DNA of 5,947 nucleotides from JANXQG01 sp037147235 (GCA_037147235.1 JBAWVO010000365.1:1-5947); one strand, 5' to 3'. Positions 1 through 5,097 are shown, counted from the stretch's first letter. Notes: generated by a model from the sequence alone, not told the origin. Numbers and translations: made by a program.

Positions 1-207
1 GGGGTGTTTCAGGAGCATTGCTGGATGGTATTCGGCCAGAAAATTTCCGTTAGCCTGCGCATAAGGACTGGCGAGACTGGCGAATCAATAACTGTCGCAA
101 GTAGTTTTCGTTCCATGCCGATTACGGCATTCATGGATTGTCCTTACCCACATCTTTTGGCTGGCCAAGCGTCTTCATGGCCATTTATGGTCATTCCCGG
201 CGCAGCC

Positions 208-351
208 GGTACTAGGCCCGTGCTTTAGCACGGGTTTTGGGATGACCGTGATCGATTCCCCCCGCGTCCCGACCGCCTACGGCGGTCGGGACGCGGGGGG
301 AATGGGGGGTTTTGGTCGTGTAAACCCGTGCTAAAGCACGGGCCTAGTACC
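208..351. repeat. Nested REP-like inverted repeat pair
   Basis: The outer arms are 30 bp and perfectly complementary: 208-237 with 322-351. Each arm contains its own palindrome, CCGTGCTTTAGCACGG. Between them is a second, independent palindrome with perfect 23-bp arms (255-277 and 281-303) around a 3-nt centre. Similarity between the outer flanks continues: 182-189 reads CATTTATG, and the same octamer appears on the opposite strand at 369-376. The structure therefore looks like two copies of one roughly 55-60-nt element in head-to-head orientation, the left copy more diverged, around a GC-rich palindromic core. This resembles bacterial REP/BIME elements. That is inference from structure, as no transposase is in view. 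Confidence 0.85.
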
Positions 352-363
352 GCTTCGCGGAAA

Positions 364-381
364 AGGGGCATAAATGCCCCT
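364..381. repeat. Short hairpin at the edge of the REP-like element
   Basis: AGGGGCAT (364-371) pairs perfectly with ATGCCCCT (374-381) across a 2-nt centre. It sits 12 bp outside the right outer arm of the large inverted repeat. A degenerate counterpart is visible at 178-190 on the other side, so it is probably part of the same repeated element and not a separate signal. Confidence 0.6.
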
Positions 382-463
382 GAGTACCGAAGCCGCCGAG
401 TTGAGAAGAGTGGGGGCAGAAAGCACTTAGGCAGAGCGAAGAAACTACTCTTGCAACTTTCCT

Positions 464-520
464 GTAGGATGGGCTTTAGCCCGTCGAGAATTGGCGTGGA
501 CGGGCTAAAGCCCATCCTAC
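464..520. repeat. REP-like palindrome with GCTTTAGC cores
   Basis: Perfect 22-bp arms (464-485 and 499-520) flank a 13-nt centre. Each arm contains its own small palindrome, GGGCTTTAGCCC or its complement. The design matches the 208-351 element, whose arms also contain a palindrome around GCTTTAGC, so the two may belong to one repeat superfamily. Expected behaviour is a stable hairpin in DNA or RNA. No U-tract follows, so a terminator is not indicated. Confidence 0.85.
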
Positions 521-646
521 GACTTGTGCCCAATTCGCCTGATATTATTTTTGCAATTTCCTGGCAATTCATGGCGACTGCCCCTGCTGGTGGAAATTGA
601 TCCTCTTGCTGGGTGTAGAAATGGCATGAAATAGGGCGAGCTTCCA

Positions 647-778
647 CAGATCACACCCAGATCGTCTACAGATCCTCTACAGATCCTCCACAGATCCTCC
701 ACAGATCCTCCACAGATCGTCCACAGATCCTCCACAGATCGTCCACAGATCGTCCACAGATCCTCCACAGATCGTCCG
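647..778. repeat. Tandem array of twelve 11-bp direct repeats
   Basis: The hexamer CAGATC starts at 647, 658, 669, 680, 691, 702, 713, 724, 735, 746, 757 and 768, exactly every 11 bp. The consensus unit is CAGATC(C/G)TCCA. The first three units are diverged (ending ACACC, GTCTA and CTCTA) and the last ends in G, while the middle units differ only by C or G at position 7. This is the usual pattern of a slippage-homogenised array with worn edges. The array ends one base before the putative -35 of the downstream gene. At 11 bp per unit, successive copies lie on nearly the same face of the helix. The function is unknown: it could be an activator-binding array, or an inert minisatellite. Confidence 0.95.
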
Positions 779-806
779 TAGACAGCAAAAAGAGATGGAG
801 CATAAT
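779..806 (+). promoter_or_regulatory. Putative sigma70-type promoter of the SUMF1-like gene
   Basis: A -35 of TAGACA (779-784) and a -10 of CATAAT (801-806) are separated by 16 bp. Each hexamer differs from consensus at one position. Transcription would start near 813, leaving a leader of about 50 nt before the ATG at 862. The -35 directly follows the 11-bp repeat array. The assignment is by consensus only. Confidence 0.5.
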
Positions 807-861
807 GAGTGGACGGCCTTTTGGCAACCATTGAGAATTCACACAACCTGAGGAGAGACAG

Positions 862-1848
862 ATGTTTTGCAGAACGATGATTCGAGGATTTTTGGCGGCG
901 GCCCTGGTGGCCTCTGCGGTGGCGTTGGCACAGGCGGACCAGATCACGATTGCCACGGTTCCCGTGGGCAATGCGGGGAATACCGGGGAGCTTTCTGGTA
1001 CTGGTGCCGGCGGCCACGGTACTGATCGGATTTGCGGCGCGGTGTCGTACAATTACTCCATTGGAAAAACGGACGTGACCAACGATCAGTATGCGGCATT
1101 TCTTACCGCAAAGGCTGCCAGTAGCGACCCTTACGGCCTCTGGAGTAGCTACATGGAAAGCAACGGCTGTGGCGGCATTATCCGCACGGGCAGCGGACCC
1201 TACACTTATGCGGTGAAGTCTGGTCAAGGCAATCAACCTGTGACGTGCGTAAGTTGGTATGACACGCTACGTTTTGCCAACTGGCTCACCAACGGCCAGG
1301 GCAACGGCGACACAGAGAACGGCTCTTACACACTGCTGGGCGGAACGGCAACACCCTCGAATGCCTGGTTTATTACCCGGAGCGCGGGAGCGAAGTGGGT
1401 TCTGCCGAGTGAGGACGAATGGTATAAGGCTGCATACTACAAAGGCGGAGGTCTCAGTGCCGGTTACTGGGACTATCCGACCAGCAGCAACACGGCACCA
1501 ACCGCGCAGGCACCTCCCGGTGGGTCAAACTCGGCAAACTTCTATAACAGCGCAACCGGTTATCTCTTGACCAATTCGCGGAGTTATAATTCGGCCATAG
1601 ACTACCTGACAAACGCCGGGGCCTATAGTAGTTCTTTAAGCCCATACGGTACACTTGATCAGTGTGGTAATGTTTGGCAGTGGAACGAGGCGAATTTCTC
1701 TGGTTCTGGGCGTGGTTTGCGTGGCGGGTCGTTCTACGTCAGCTCGTACTACTTGGCCTCGTTCGCTCGCGCCTCCCCTACAGCCCCTCGTACGAGTACT
1801 ACGTTCTCGGTTTCCGTGTTGCAAGTGTGCCTGAGCCCGGCAGTTTGA
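862..1848 (+). CDS. Exported SUMF1-fold (FGE-sulfatase-like) protein, frameshifted before its PEP-CTERM signal
   Basis: The frame is 328 codons, starting at an ATG with a good Shine-Dalgarno (GAGGAG, 850-855). A signal peptide spans residues 1-25 (FLAAALVASAVALAQA, then DQ). The body is the formylglycine-generating-enzyme/sulfatase-modifying fold (C-type-lectin-like): VTNDQYAAFL (72-81), VSWYDTLRFANWL (130-142), WVLPSEDEWYKAAYY (179-193), GNVWQWNE (269-276) and LRGGSF (286-291). The two catalytic cysteines of true FGE, which lie shortly after the RGGS motif, are absent (YVSSYYLAS), so sulfatase-activating chemistry is unlikely and a structural or ligand-binding surface role is inferred. After about residue 305 the frame departs from family expectation and ends in an unrelated tail. 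The missing GFRVAS and PEP-CTERM segment lies in the next frame (see 1779-1967). Extra cysteines (C58, C103, C129, C268) are also unusual for this family. Fold assignment is confident; the function is not. Confidence 0.85.
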   Translation: MFCRTMIRGFLAAALVASAVALAQADQITIATVPVGNAGNTGELSGTGAGGHGTDRICGAVSYNYSIGKTDVTNDQYAAFLTAKAASSDPYGLWSSYMESNGCGGIIRTGSGPYTYAVKSGQGNQPVTCVSWYDTLRFANWLTNGQGNGDTENGSYTLLGGTATPSNAWFITRSAGAKWVLPSEDEWYKAAYYKGGGLSAGYWDYPTSSNTAPTAQAPPGGSNSANFYNSATGYLLTNSRSYNSAIDYLTNAGAYSSSLSPYGTLDQCGNVWQWNEANFSGSGRGLRGGSFYVSSYYLASFARASPTAPRTSTTFSVSVLQVCLSPAV

Positions 1849-1967
1849 CTCTGCTGTTATCCTGCGCCGTAGCGTTTGGAATCTGGTTGCGGGTAAAACG
1901 CATAACCCTTTTCCCTTTCTCCCTTTTACCCTTAAAACTTAGGCACGAGGTTGGCCCTGCTGAATAG
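1779..1967 (+). pseudogene. Out-of-frame C-terminus of the SUMF1-like gene with PEP-CTERM signal
   Basis: In the frame one base back from the upstream gene, the sequence reads YSPSYEYYVLGFRVASVPEP from 1779 onwards. That is the usual end of the SUMF1 fold (GFRVAS) running into a PEP-CTERM sorting signal: VPEPGS (1827-1844), a hydrophobic helix LTLLLSCAVAFGIWL (1845-1889) and the basic RVKR (1890-1901). Adding one C to the CCCC run at 1775-1778 fuses the two frames seamlessly (…FARASPYSPSYE…). The simplest reading is a 1-nt deletion or a homopolymer sequencing error. The frame then continues 21 more codons through a pyrimidine tract to TAG at 1965-1967, an unusual tail, because these signals normally end soon after the basic residues. 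Confidence 0.8.
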
Positions 1968-1980
1968 GCAGCCAACCCAA

Positions 1981-1996
1981 GCCGAGCTTGCTCGGC
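1981..1996. repeat. Perfect hairpin downstream of the SUMF1-like gene
   Basis: GCCGAGC (1981-1987) and GCTCGGC (1990-1996) pair perfectly across a TT centre. A second, bulged stem (TTGGC 1951-1955 with GCCAA 1971-1975) lies just upstream. No T-run follows directly; the first one is at 2010-2013. It may slow or end transcription, or be a small dispersed repeat. Confidence 0.5.
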
Positions 1997-2103
1997 GCGC
2001 GATATAGAATTTTGGAGCACTACCCCCTATGGGGGGCAGTGTGGGTGGTGTTAGGCCGTAAGTTAGGGTGGGCTTTGGGAGTGCGGTGACGTTGTTCCCC
2101 TCT

Positions 2104-2130
2104 ACGCCAACGGCGTTTCTTTCCTATTTT
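2104..2130 (+). terminator. Possible intrinsic terminator for the SUMF1-like transcript
   Basis: ACGCC (2104-2108) and GGCGT (2112-2116) form a short GC-rich stem with a 3-nt loop. A T-rich stretch (2116-2132, including TTTCTTT and TATTTTT) follows immediately on the plus strand. The stem is short and the T-tract is broken by C residues, so strength is uncertain. It lies about 140 bp past the repaired stop codon. Confidence 0.35.
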
Positions 2131-2163
2131 TCTGCTTCCCATATTTCGTCGAAAGATTTTAGT

Positions 2164-2240
2164 ATTCACCGCGAAAGAACACAAAGGGCGCAAAAGAAAG
2201 AATCTATTCTTTGCGCTCTCTGCGTTCTTTTGCGGTGAAT
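2164..2240. repeat. 31-bp imperfect inverted repeat (ATTCACCGC… type)
   Basis: 2164-2194 and the reverse complement of 2210-2240 agree at 27 of 31 positions; both begin ATTCACCGC and end GCGCAAA. The intervening 15 nt are AT-rich. Similar purine-rich motifs beginning CACCGC are, from general memory, scattered in intergenic DNA of many bacteria. In RNA it would form one long imperfect hairpin in the 3' space between two convergent genes. Confidence 0.75.
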
Positions 2241-2320
2241 CCTCTTGAATATTATGGCCGCTGAATCGCCTGTCGTCTTGGTGAATTTTCTGGGGCAGAT
2301 TTATTTGACGTCCTGCTCCT

Positions 2321-2335
2321 GGTCGCGTAGCGACC
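2321..2335. repeat. Short perfect hairpin after the cytochrome gene
   Basis: GGTCGC (2321-2326) and GCGACC (2330-2335) pair across GTA, beginning 8 bp past the minus-strand cytochrome stop codon. The position suits a transcription terminator, but on the minus strand no U-tract follows the stem. It may instead only stabilise the 3' end of the mRNA. Confidence 0.45.
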
Positions 2336-2343
2336 GCAGATTT

Positions 2344-3126
2344 CTACTTTTTTTCCGGATTGAACACGGCGTGGCAATCGTGGCACGACTTTTCCAGATT
2401 GTCCATCGCGGTCTTCGCGCCGGCTTCATCGACGGCATGGGCCTTGGCAGCAAGATCAACGGCAGCGGCCCTCATCTGACCGTCGAATTCGGTCCACTTC
2501 TGGCTCTCGCCGGGCTTTTTTGTGTCGGCCACATAAAGATTGGCGTTCTCCGCGATCAGGGCCATGGTAGCGGCATTGGCCGCGACTTCGCTGGATCGCT
2601 TCTTGAAGCGGCGAAGGCTGTTTTTCAGCTTGTTGTTGATACTTGGCACTTCATCCTTCATCAAACCGGGGAGATTTGACACTTTGCCCCACTTCAGCTC
2701 GATTGATCCCTTGCCTTCACCATTGGCAGCCGTTTTCAGGTCTTCGATGGCCTGCTTCGTCGTGGCGAAGTCTTTCGTTTGGGCCAATTTTCGAGCGGCG
2801 GCAGCAATCGCCTTGGTATACGGCTTGATGGGACTATCCTGATCGTGCAAGCCCAAGGCAATGGCGATCAGCGTGATCGTGTTACCGTCGCGGATGAATC
2901 GACCCTCGACCTGGCTCTTGTATTCCTCTTCGTCGACGACCGCCTTTTCCAGATCAGCGACCAGTATTTTCACCTCTGCGGCTAGATCGTCGGCAGATGC
3001 AAAGGTTGAGATTTTTGGCACGGGGGCATCGTCGCTCGCAAAGGTCAACGTCGGTGTCGCCACGAGCAGAGTGCCTAAAAGGAAAACGGCCATTACCAAT
3101 CCGAGCGATGCTTGTAAACGTCTCAT
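2344..3126 (-). CDS. Exported cytochrome c'-like protein with one CxxCH and a duplicated fold
   Basis: The product is 260 residues from the ATG at 3126. That start has GGAG upstream at a normal distance and opens directly with a signal peptide (MRRLQASLGLVMAVFLLG…LTFA, cleavage near residue 30). The longer frame would need a TTG at 3165. The C-terminus carries CHDCH (C248, C251, H252), a c-type haem site, after an alpha-helical region. A haem motif near the C-terminus of a helical bundle is the hallmark of class II cytochromes (cytochrome c', c556). Residues about 82-133 (NTITLIAIALGLHDQ…AIEDLKTA) align by eye with about 185-247 (ATMALIAENANLYVA…AMDNLEKS), suggesting two tandem bundles, the first without haem ligands. 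The likely role is periplasmic electron transfer or gas or redox binding; the partner is unknown. Divergent from purM, with no operon partner in view. Confidence 0.85.
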   Translation of the reverse strand: MRRLQASLGLVMAVFLLGTLLVATPTLTFASDDAPVPKISTFASADDLAAEVKILVADLEKAVVDEEEYKSQVEGRFIRDGNTITLIAIALGLHDQDSPIKPYTKAIAAAARKLAQTKDFATTKQAIEDLKTAANGEGKGSIELKWGKVSNLPGLMKDEVPSINNKLKNSLRRFKKRSSEVAANAATMALIAENANLYVADTKKPGESQKWTEFDGQMRAAAVDLAAKAHAVDEAGAKTAMDNLEKSCHDCHAVFNPEKK

Positions 3127-3360
3127 GCGATTCTCCAGGAAGTAAAAACTAGGGAAATTCAACAAATGGCTCGCGCCACGCGGCTGCGGCCGAACATTCT
3201 CCGAAGCAAAATCATTAAGCCGCGCGGTAGGCTAGCGGCAAGGCAGGAACTCCCCCCCATTCTCCCCACATTTTCCGCTTCTGTCAAGCACCCCTTTGCC
3301 ACCCGCTGCTCTTGCGATTATACTGCGTAGGGAAAAGGATTAGGGACTCAAAGAAACATT
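3127..3360. other. Divergent intergenic region between the cytochrome gene and purM
   Basis: This 234-bp gap must hold the promoters of both divergent genes. The purM promoter is clear (3296-3324). For the cytochrome gene I see the ribosome binding site (GGAGA on the minus strand, about 3132-3136) but no convincing -35/-10 pair. A weak inverted repeat (GCCGC 3219-3223 with GCGGC 3235-3239) lies between the two. Confidence 0.5.
3296..3324 (+). promoter_or_regulatory. Putative sigma70-type promoter of purM
   Basis: TTGCCA (3296-3301) and TATACT (3319-3324) are spaced by exactly 17 bp, each one mismatch from consensus. Transcription would begin near 3331, giving a leader of about 30 nt before the ATG. 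No riboswitch or PurR-like palindrome is evident in so short a leader. Confidence 0.65.
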
Positions 3361-4428
3361 ATGGCAAAAGTCACGTATAAAGATGCCGGTGTCGATCTGG
3401 ACGTCTATCGTCAGTCGATGGCGAAGCTGCCGAAATTGTTGGGCAGAACCTCCAGTCCGCGTGTTCTCCCCCTCAAAGATGGGTTCGCCGGCCTCTTCCA
3501 CCTCGACTTCGCAAACCGGCTCTTCGCCCGAAACTACGAAGATCCAGTGCTGGTCTCCTGTTCCGACGGGGTTGGCACTAAGCTCAAGGTCGCCTGTGCG
3601 GTCGGTAATCACAAGACCGTCGGCATCGATCTGGTGGCCATGAGTGTCAACGACGCACTTTGTTGCGGGGCCGAACCGCTTTTCTTTCTCGACTACGTGG
3701 CCATGCCGAAGGACGACCCCGGCTTGCTCGAAGATCTCGTCCAGGGAGTGAGCGATGGCTGCATTCAGGCCGACTGCGCCCTCTTGGGCGGCGAGACGGC
3801 CATCCTGCCCGACCTCTACGCACCCGGCGACTACGATCTGGCCGGCTTCTGCGTCGGCGTGGCCTCGCGGAGCCAGATCATCGACGGCACCGCGGTAACG
3901 CCCGGTGACGTCGTAATCGGTCTTGCTTCCTGTGGCCTGCATTCCAATGGTTACAGCTTGGCCCGTAAAATTGCTTTTGAAGTTGGCGGGCACAAGGTCA
4001 CGGATTACGTCGAGGAACTTGGCACGACCGTCGGTGACGCCTTGCTCACGCCAACACGAATCTACGTCCGGCCTATTCGGCAGGTGTTGACGCACTATCG
4101 CGTCAAGAAAGTCGTCCATGCCATCGCCCACATTACCGGCGGTGGGCTGCACGAGAATCTCGCCCGAGTGATTCCGCCTGGGGTGCAGATTGTTATCGAC
4201 CGTCGCTGCTGGCCCTTGCCGCCGGTCTTCACTTGGTTGCAGCGACTTGGCGAGGTCGAACAGGCCGAGATGGACCAGGTCTTCAACATGGGTATCGGCA
4301 TGGTACTCGTCGTGAATAACTTCTTCGCCGACAGCATTCGCAATCAGCTCTCGCAAGCCGGCATCGAGACCTATTTGATTGGCCGCGCCGAACAGGGACC
4401 GCAAGGCGTCGTCTGGGGTGAGCTTTAA
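3361..4428 (+). CDS. purM: Phosphoribosylformylglycinamidine cyclo-ligase (AIR synthetase)
   Basis: This cytosolic enzyme closes the imidazole ring in purine synthesis: formylglycinamidine ribonucleotide plus ATP gives aminoimidazole ribonucleotide. At 355 residues it is full length, since the E. coli enzyme is about 345. Conserved family blocks appear in order: YKDAGVDLD (6-14), SDGVGTKLK (68-76), GIDLVAMSVNDALCCGAEPL (88-107), LLGGETAILPDLY (141-153), YDLAGFCVGV (158-167), GLHSNGYSLARKI (192-204), LLTPTRIYVRPI (228-239), HAIAHITGGGLHENLARVIP (253-272) and FNMGIGMVLVV (308-318). The glycine-rich stretch near residues 35-45 of other PurMs is replaced by LPLKDGFAGLF. The ribosome binding site is weak (AGGGA at 3342-3346, 14 nt away), but the ATG gives the canonical N-terminus. 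The gene is monocistronic as seen; no other pur gene is adjacent. Confidence 0.97.
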   Translation: MAKVTYKDAGVDLDVYRQSMAKLPKLLGRTSSPRVLPLKDGFAGLFHLDFANRLFARNYEDPVLVSCSDGVGTKLKVACAVGNHKTVGIDLVAMSVNDALCCGAEPLFFLDYVAMPKDDPGLLEDLVQGVSDGCIQADCALLGGETAILPDLYAPGDYDLAGFCVGVASRSQIIDGTAVTPGDVVIGLASCGLHSNGYSLARKIAFEVGGHKVTDYVEELGTTVGDALLTPTRIYVRPIRQVLTHYRVKKVVHAIAHITGGGLHENLARVIPPGVQIVIDRRCWPLPPVFTWLQRLGEVEQAEMDQVFNMGIGMVLVVNNFFADSIRNQLSQAGIETYLIGRAEQGPQGVVWGEL

Positions 4429-4429
4429 T

Positions 4430-4516
4430 TTAAAAATAGACCAAATGCACGATCTCAGGGTCTTTCACAAGATACCGATTGCCATGGAAAACAGGGCTGA
4501 AATCGATTTCTGACAT
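4430..4516 (-). CDS. Possible 28-residue small ORF, convergent with purM
   Basis: On the minus strand an ATG at 4516 opens 28 codons, ending in TAA at 4430-4432, one base from the purM stop. The peptide starts MSEIDFSPVFHGNRYLVKD and ends in LVYF. Its composition is protein-like, but there is no clear Shine-Dalgarno, and an in-frame TAG lies six codons upstream. It could be a small gene, the surviving 3' end of a decayed gene, or chance. I do not recognise it. Confidence 0.25.
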   Translation of the reverse strand: MSEIDFSPVFHGNRYLVKDPEIVHLVYF

Positions 4517-4535
4517 TTTATTGCGGGAGCCCTAC

Positions 4536-4564
4536 TTGCTATTCTTGAAAGGACAATCGATACT
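4536..4564 (+). promoter_or_regulatory. Candidate promoter of the LuxR-type regulator
   Basis: TTGCTA (4536-4541) and GATACT (4559-4564), 17 bp apart, each match consensus at four of six positions. Downstream, in the leader, is a direct repeat (TGACCTGAGTGC 4577-4588, TGACCTAGTGC 4590-4600). Such a repeat could be a binding site, possibly for the regulator itself, but that is conjecture. Confidence 0.35.
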
Positions 4565-4617
4565 AGACAATCTGCGTGACCTGAGTGCCTGACCTAGTGC
4601 AACCGAGTGTGACCGCC

Positions 4618-4953
4618 ATGATAGCCTCAAGCCTTCAATGCCGCCGTTTAGCCCCGCTTCTGACCGATGAGCAATGGCTGCGGATCGCCAGCCGCTTGGC
4701 ATTGTCGCATCGCGAAGTCGAGATCGTGAGGATTGTTTTCGAGGACGAGAACGAACGAGCTATCGCCGCCGAACTCGGAATCTCTCCGAATACCGTTCAT
4801 ACCCACTTGAAGCGTCTGTACACGAAGCTCGGCGTGAAAACCCGCGTCGGGCTGGTATTGCGGGTCTTCCGCGAATTTCTTGCCGATGCCCAAGAGGATC
4901 AGTCTGCATTGCTGAGGGTGATGTTGCCGCCCTGTTCTCGGAAAGCGGCATGA
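4618..4953 (+). CDS. Stand-alone LuxR/GerE-type transcriptional regulator
   Basis: From the ATG at 4618 the product has 111 residues. A GTG at 4585 would add 11 residues; neither start has a clear ribosome binding site. The C-terminal DNA-binding domain of the LuxR/NarL/FixJ family fills residues about 29-85: LSHREVEIV (29-37), then AIAAELGISPNTVHTHLKRL (48-67), the helix-turn-helix with its recognition helix, and YTKLGVKTR. There is no receiver, autoinducer or PAS domain; a short helical segment (LTDEQWLRIASRL, 15-27) precedes the HTH. Small solo GerE proteins with this LTDEQW-like lead are familiar in planctomycetes. The signal input is unknown. The nested palindrome at 5067-5089, between this gene and the next, is a candidate target. 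Confidence 0.85.
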   Translation: MIASSLQCRRLAPLLTDEQWLRIASRLALSHREVEIVRIVFEDENERAIAAELGISPNTVHTHLKRLYTKLGVKTRVGLVLRVFREFLADAQEDQSALLRVMLPPCSRKAA

Positions 4954-5066
4954 TCTTCTTCTTGGTCGGGTAGGACAAAAACAAGTCCCGCCATCTTCTC
5001 CCTCGCTTCATTCTGAGCGATCCTGCGCTACTACTTGTTTGGTATGTGCATCCACCCAAGCACCCA

Positions 5067-5089
5067 TCACCTATTTAGGTGACCCTAAA
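5067..5089. promoter_or_regulatory. Nested palindromic operator candidate
   Basis: Two palindromes share a half. The first is TCACCTATTTAGGTGA (5067-5082), perfect, with 7-bp arms and a TT centre. The second pairs TTTAGG (5074-5079) with CCTAAA (5084-5089). This gives three half-sites of the core CCTA/TAGG. The element ends 8 bp before the -35 of the next gene, where an activator or repressor would bind. GerE-family regulators typically bind such short inverted repeats, and one is encoded immediately upstream; the pairing is inference. Confidence 0.6.
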
Positions 5090-5097
5090 CAGGCGAA

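Larger units (their letters stand above)
1..861. other. Gene-free region rich in repeats
   Basis: No open frame here has a recognisable product. The frames that stay open run through palindromes or through the 11-bp repeat array, and their translations are low-complexity. The region holds a small hairpin (ATGCCG 115-120 with CGGCAT 125-130), a large nested inverted repeat (208-351), a short hairpin (364-381), a second REP-like palindrome (464-520), a weak inverted repeat (CAATTTCC 554-561 with GGAAATTG 592-599), a tandem array (647-778) and a promoter (779-806). Bases 1-180 show nothing else that I can name; a minus-strand frame of about 40 codons there is unconvincing. Confidence 0.7.
1968..2343. 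other. Intergenic region with hairpins and a dispersed-type inverted repeat
   Basis: No gene is supported between the frameshifted surface-protein gene and the convergent cytochrome gene. The stretch holds a perfect 7-bp hairpin (1981-1996), a short C5/G5 hairpin (2023-2035), a possible terminator (2104-2130), a 31-bp imperfect inverted repeat (2164-2240) and a 6-bp hairpin (2321-2335). The minus-strand cytochrome gene ends at 2344, so this is the shared 3' space of two convergent genes. Confidence 0.7.

Noticed and set aside
4..228. Plus-strand 74-codon open frame at the window start
   Set aside because: There is no ribosome binding site or family resemblance, and its end runs into the inverted repeat.
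225..647. Minus-strand open frame over the REP-like palindromes
   Set aside because: Its sequence is mostly translated palindromes and basic low-complexity residues. No start signal or family is visible.
647..778. CRISPR array or replication-origin iterons
   Set aside because: The repeats are 11 bp with no spacers, so this is not CRISPR. The DnaA-box resemblance is only 7/9 and no dnaA, dnaN or rep gene is near, so an origin is not supported.
517..1236. Long minus-strand open frame with a DLWRICGRSVE-type peptide repeat
   Set aside because: The repeat peptide is only the translation of the 11-bp array, which has no stops in any minus frame. The rest is antisense to the well-supported SUMF1-like gene, and no family is recognised.
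1543..1623. Apparent internal duplication (YNSATGYLLTN / YNSAIDYLTN) in the SUMF1-like protein
   Set aside because: As I recall, many planctomycete homologues carry a segment of this kind before GAYSSSLSPYGT, so it is probably the normal loop and not a recent duplication.
1775..1782. Programmed -1 ribosomal frameshift joining the SUMF1-like gene to its PEP-CTERM tail
   Set aside because: The site (TCC CCT A) is not a canonical X_XXY_YYZ slippery heptamer, and I see no clear stimulatory stem-loop just after it. A one-base deletion is simpler.
3340..4404. Long minus-strand open frame of 354 codons opposite purM
   Set aside because: purM on the plus strand is unmistakable. The antisense frame stays open because of GC-rich codon structure and has no recognisable domain.
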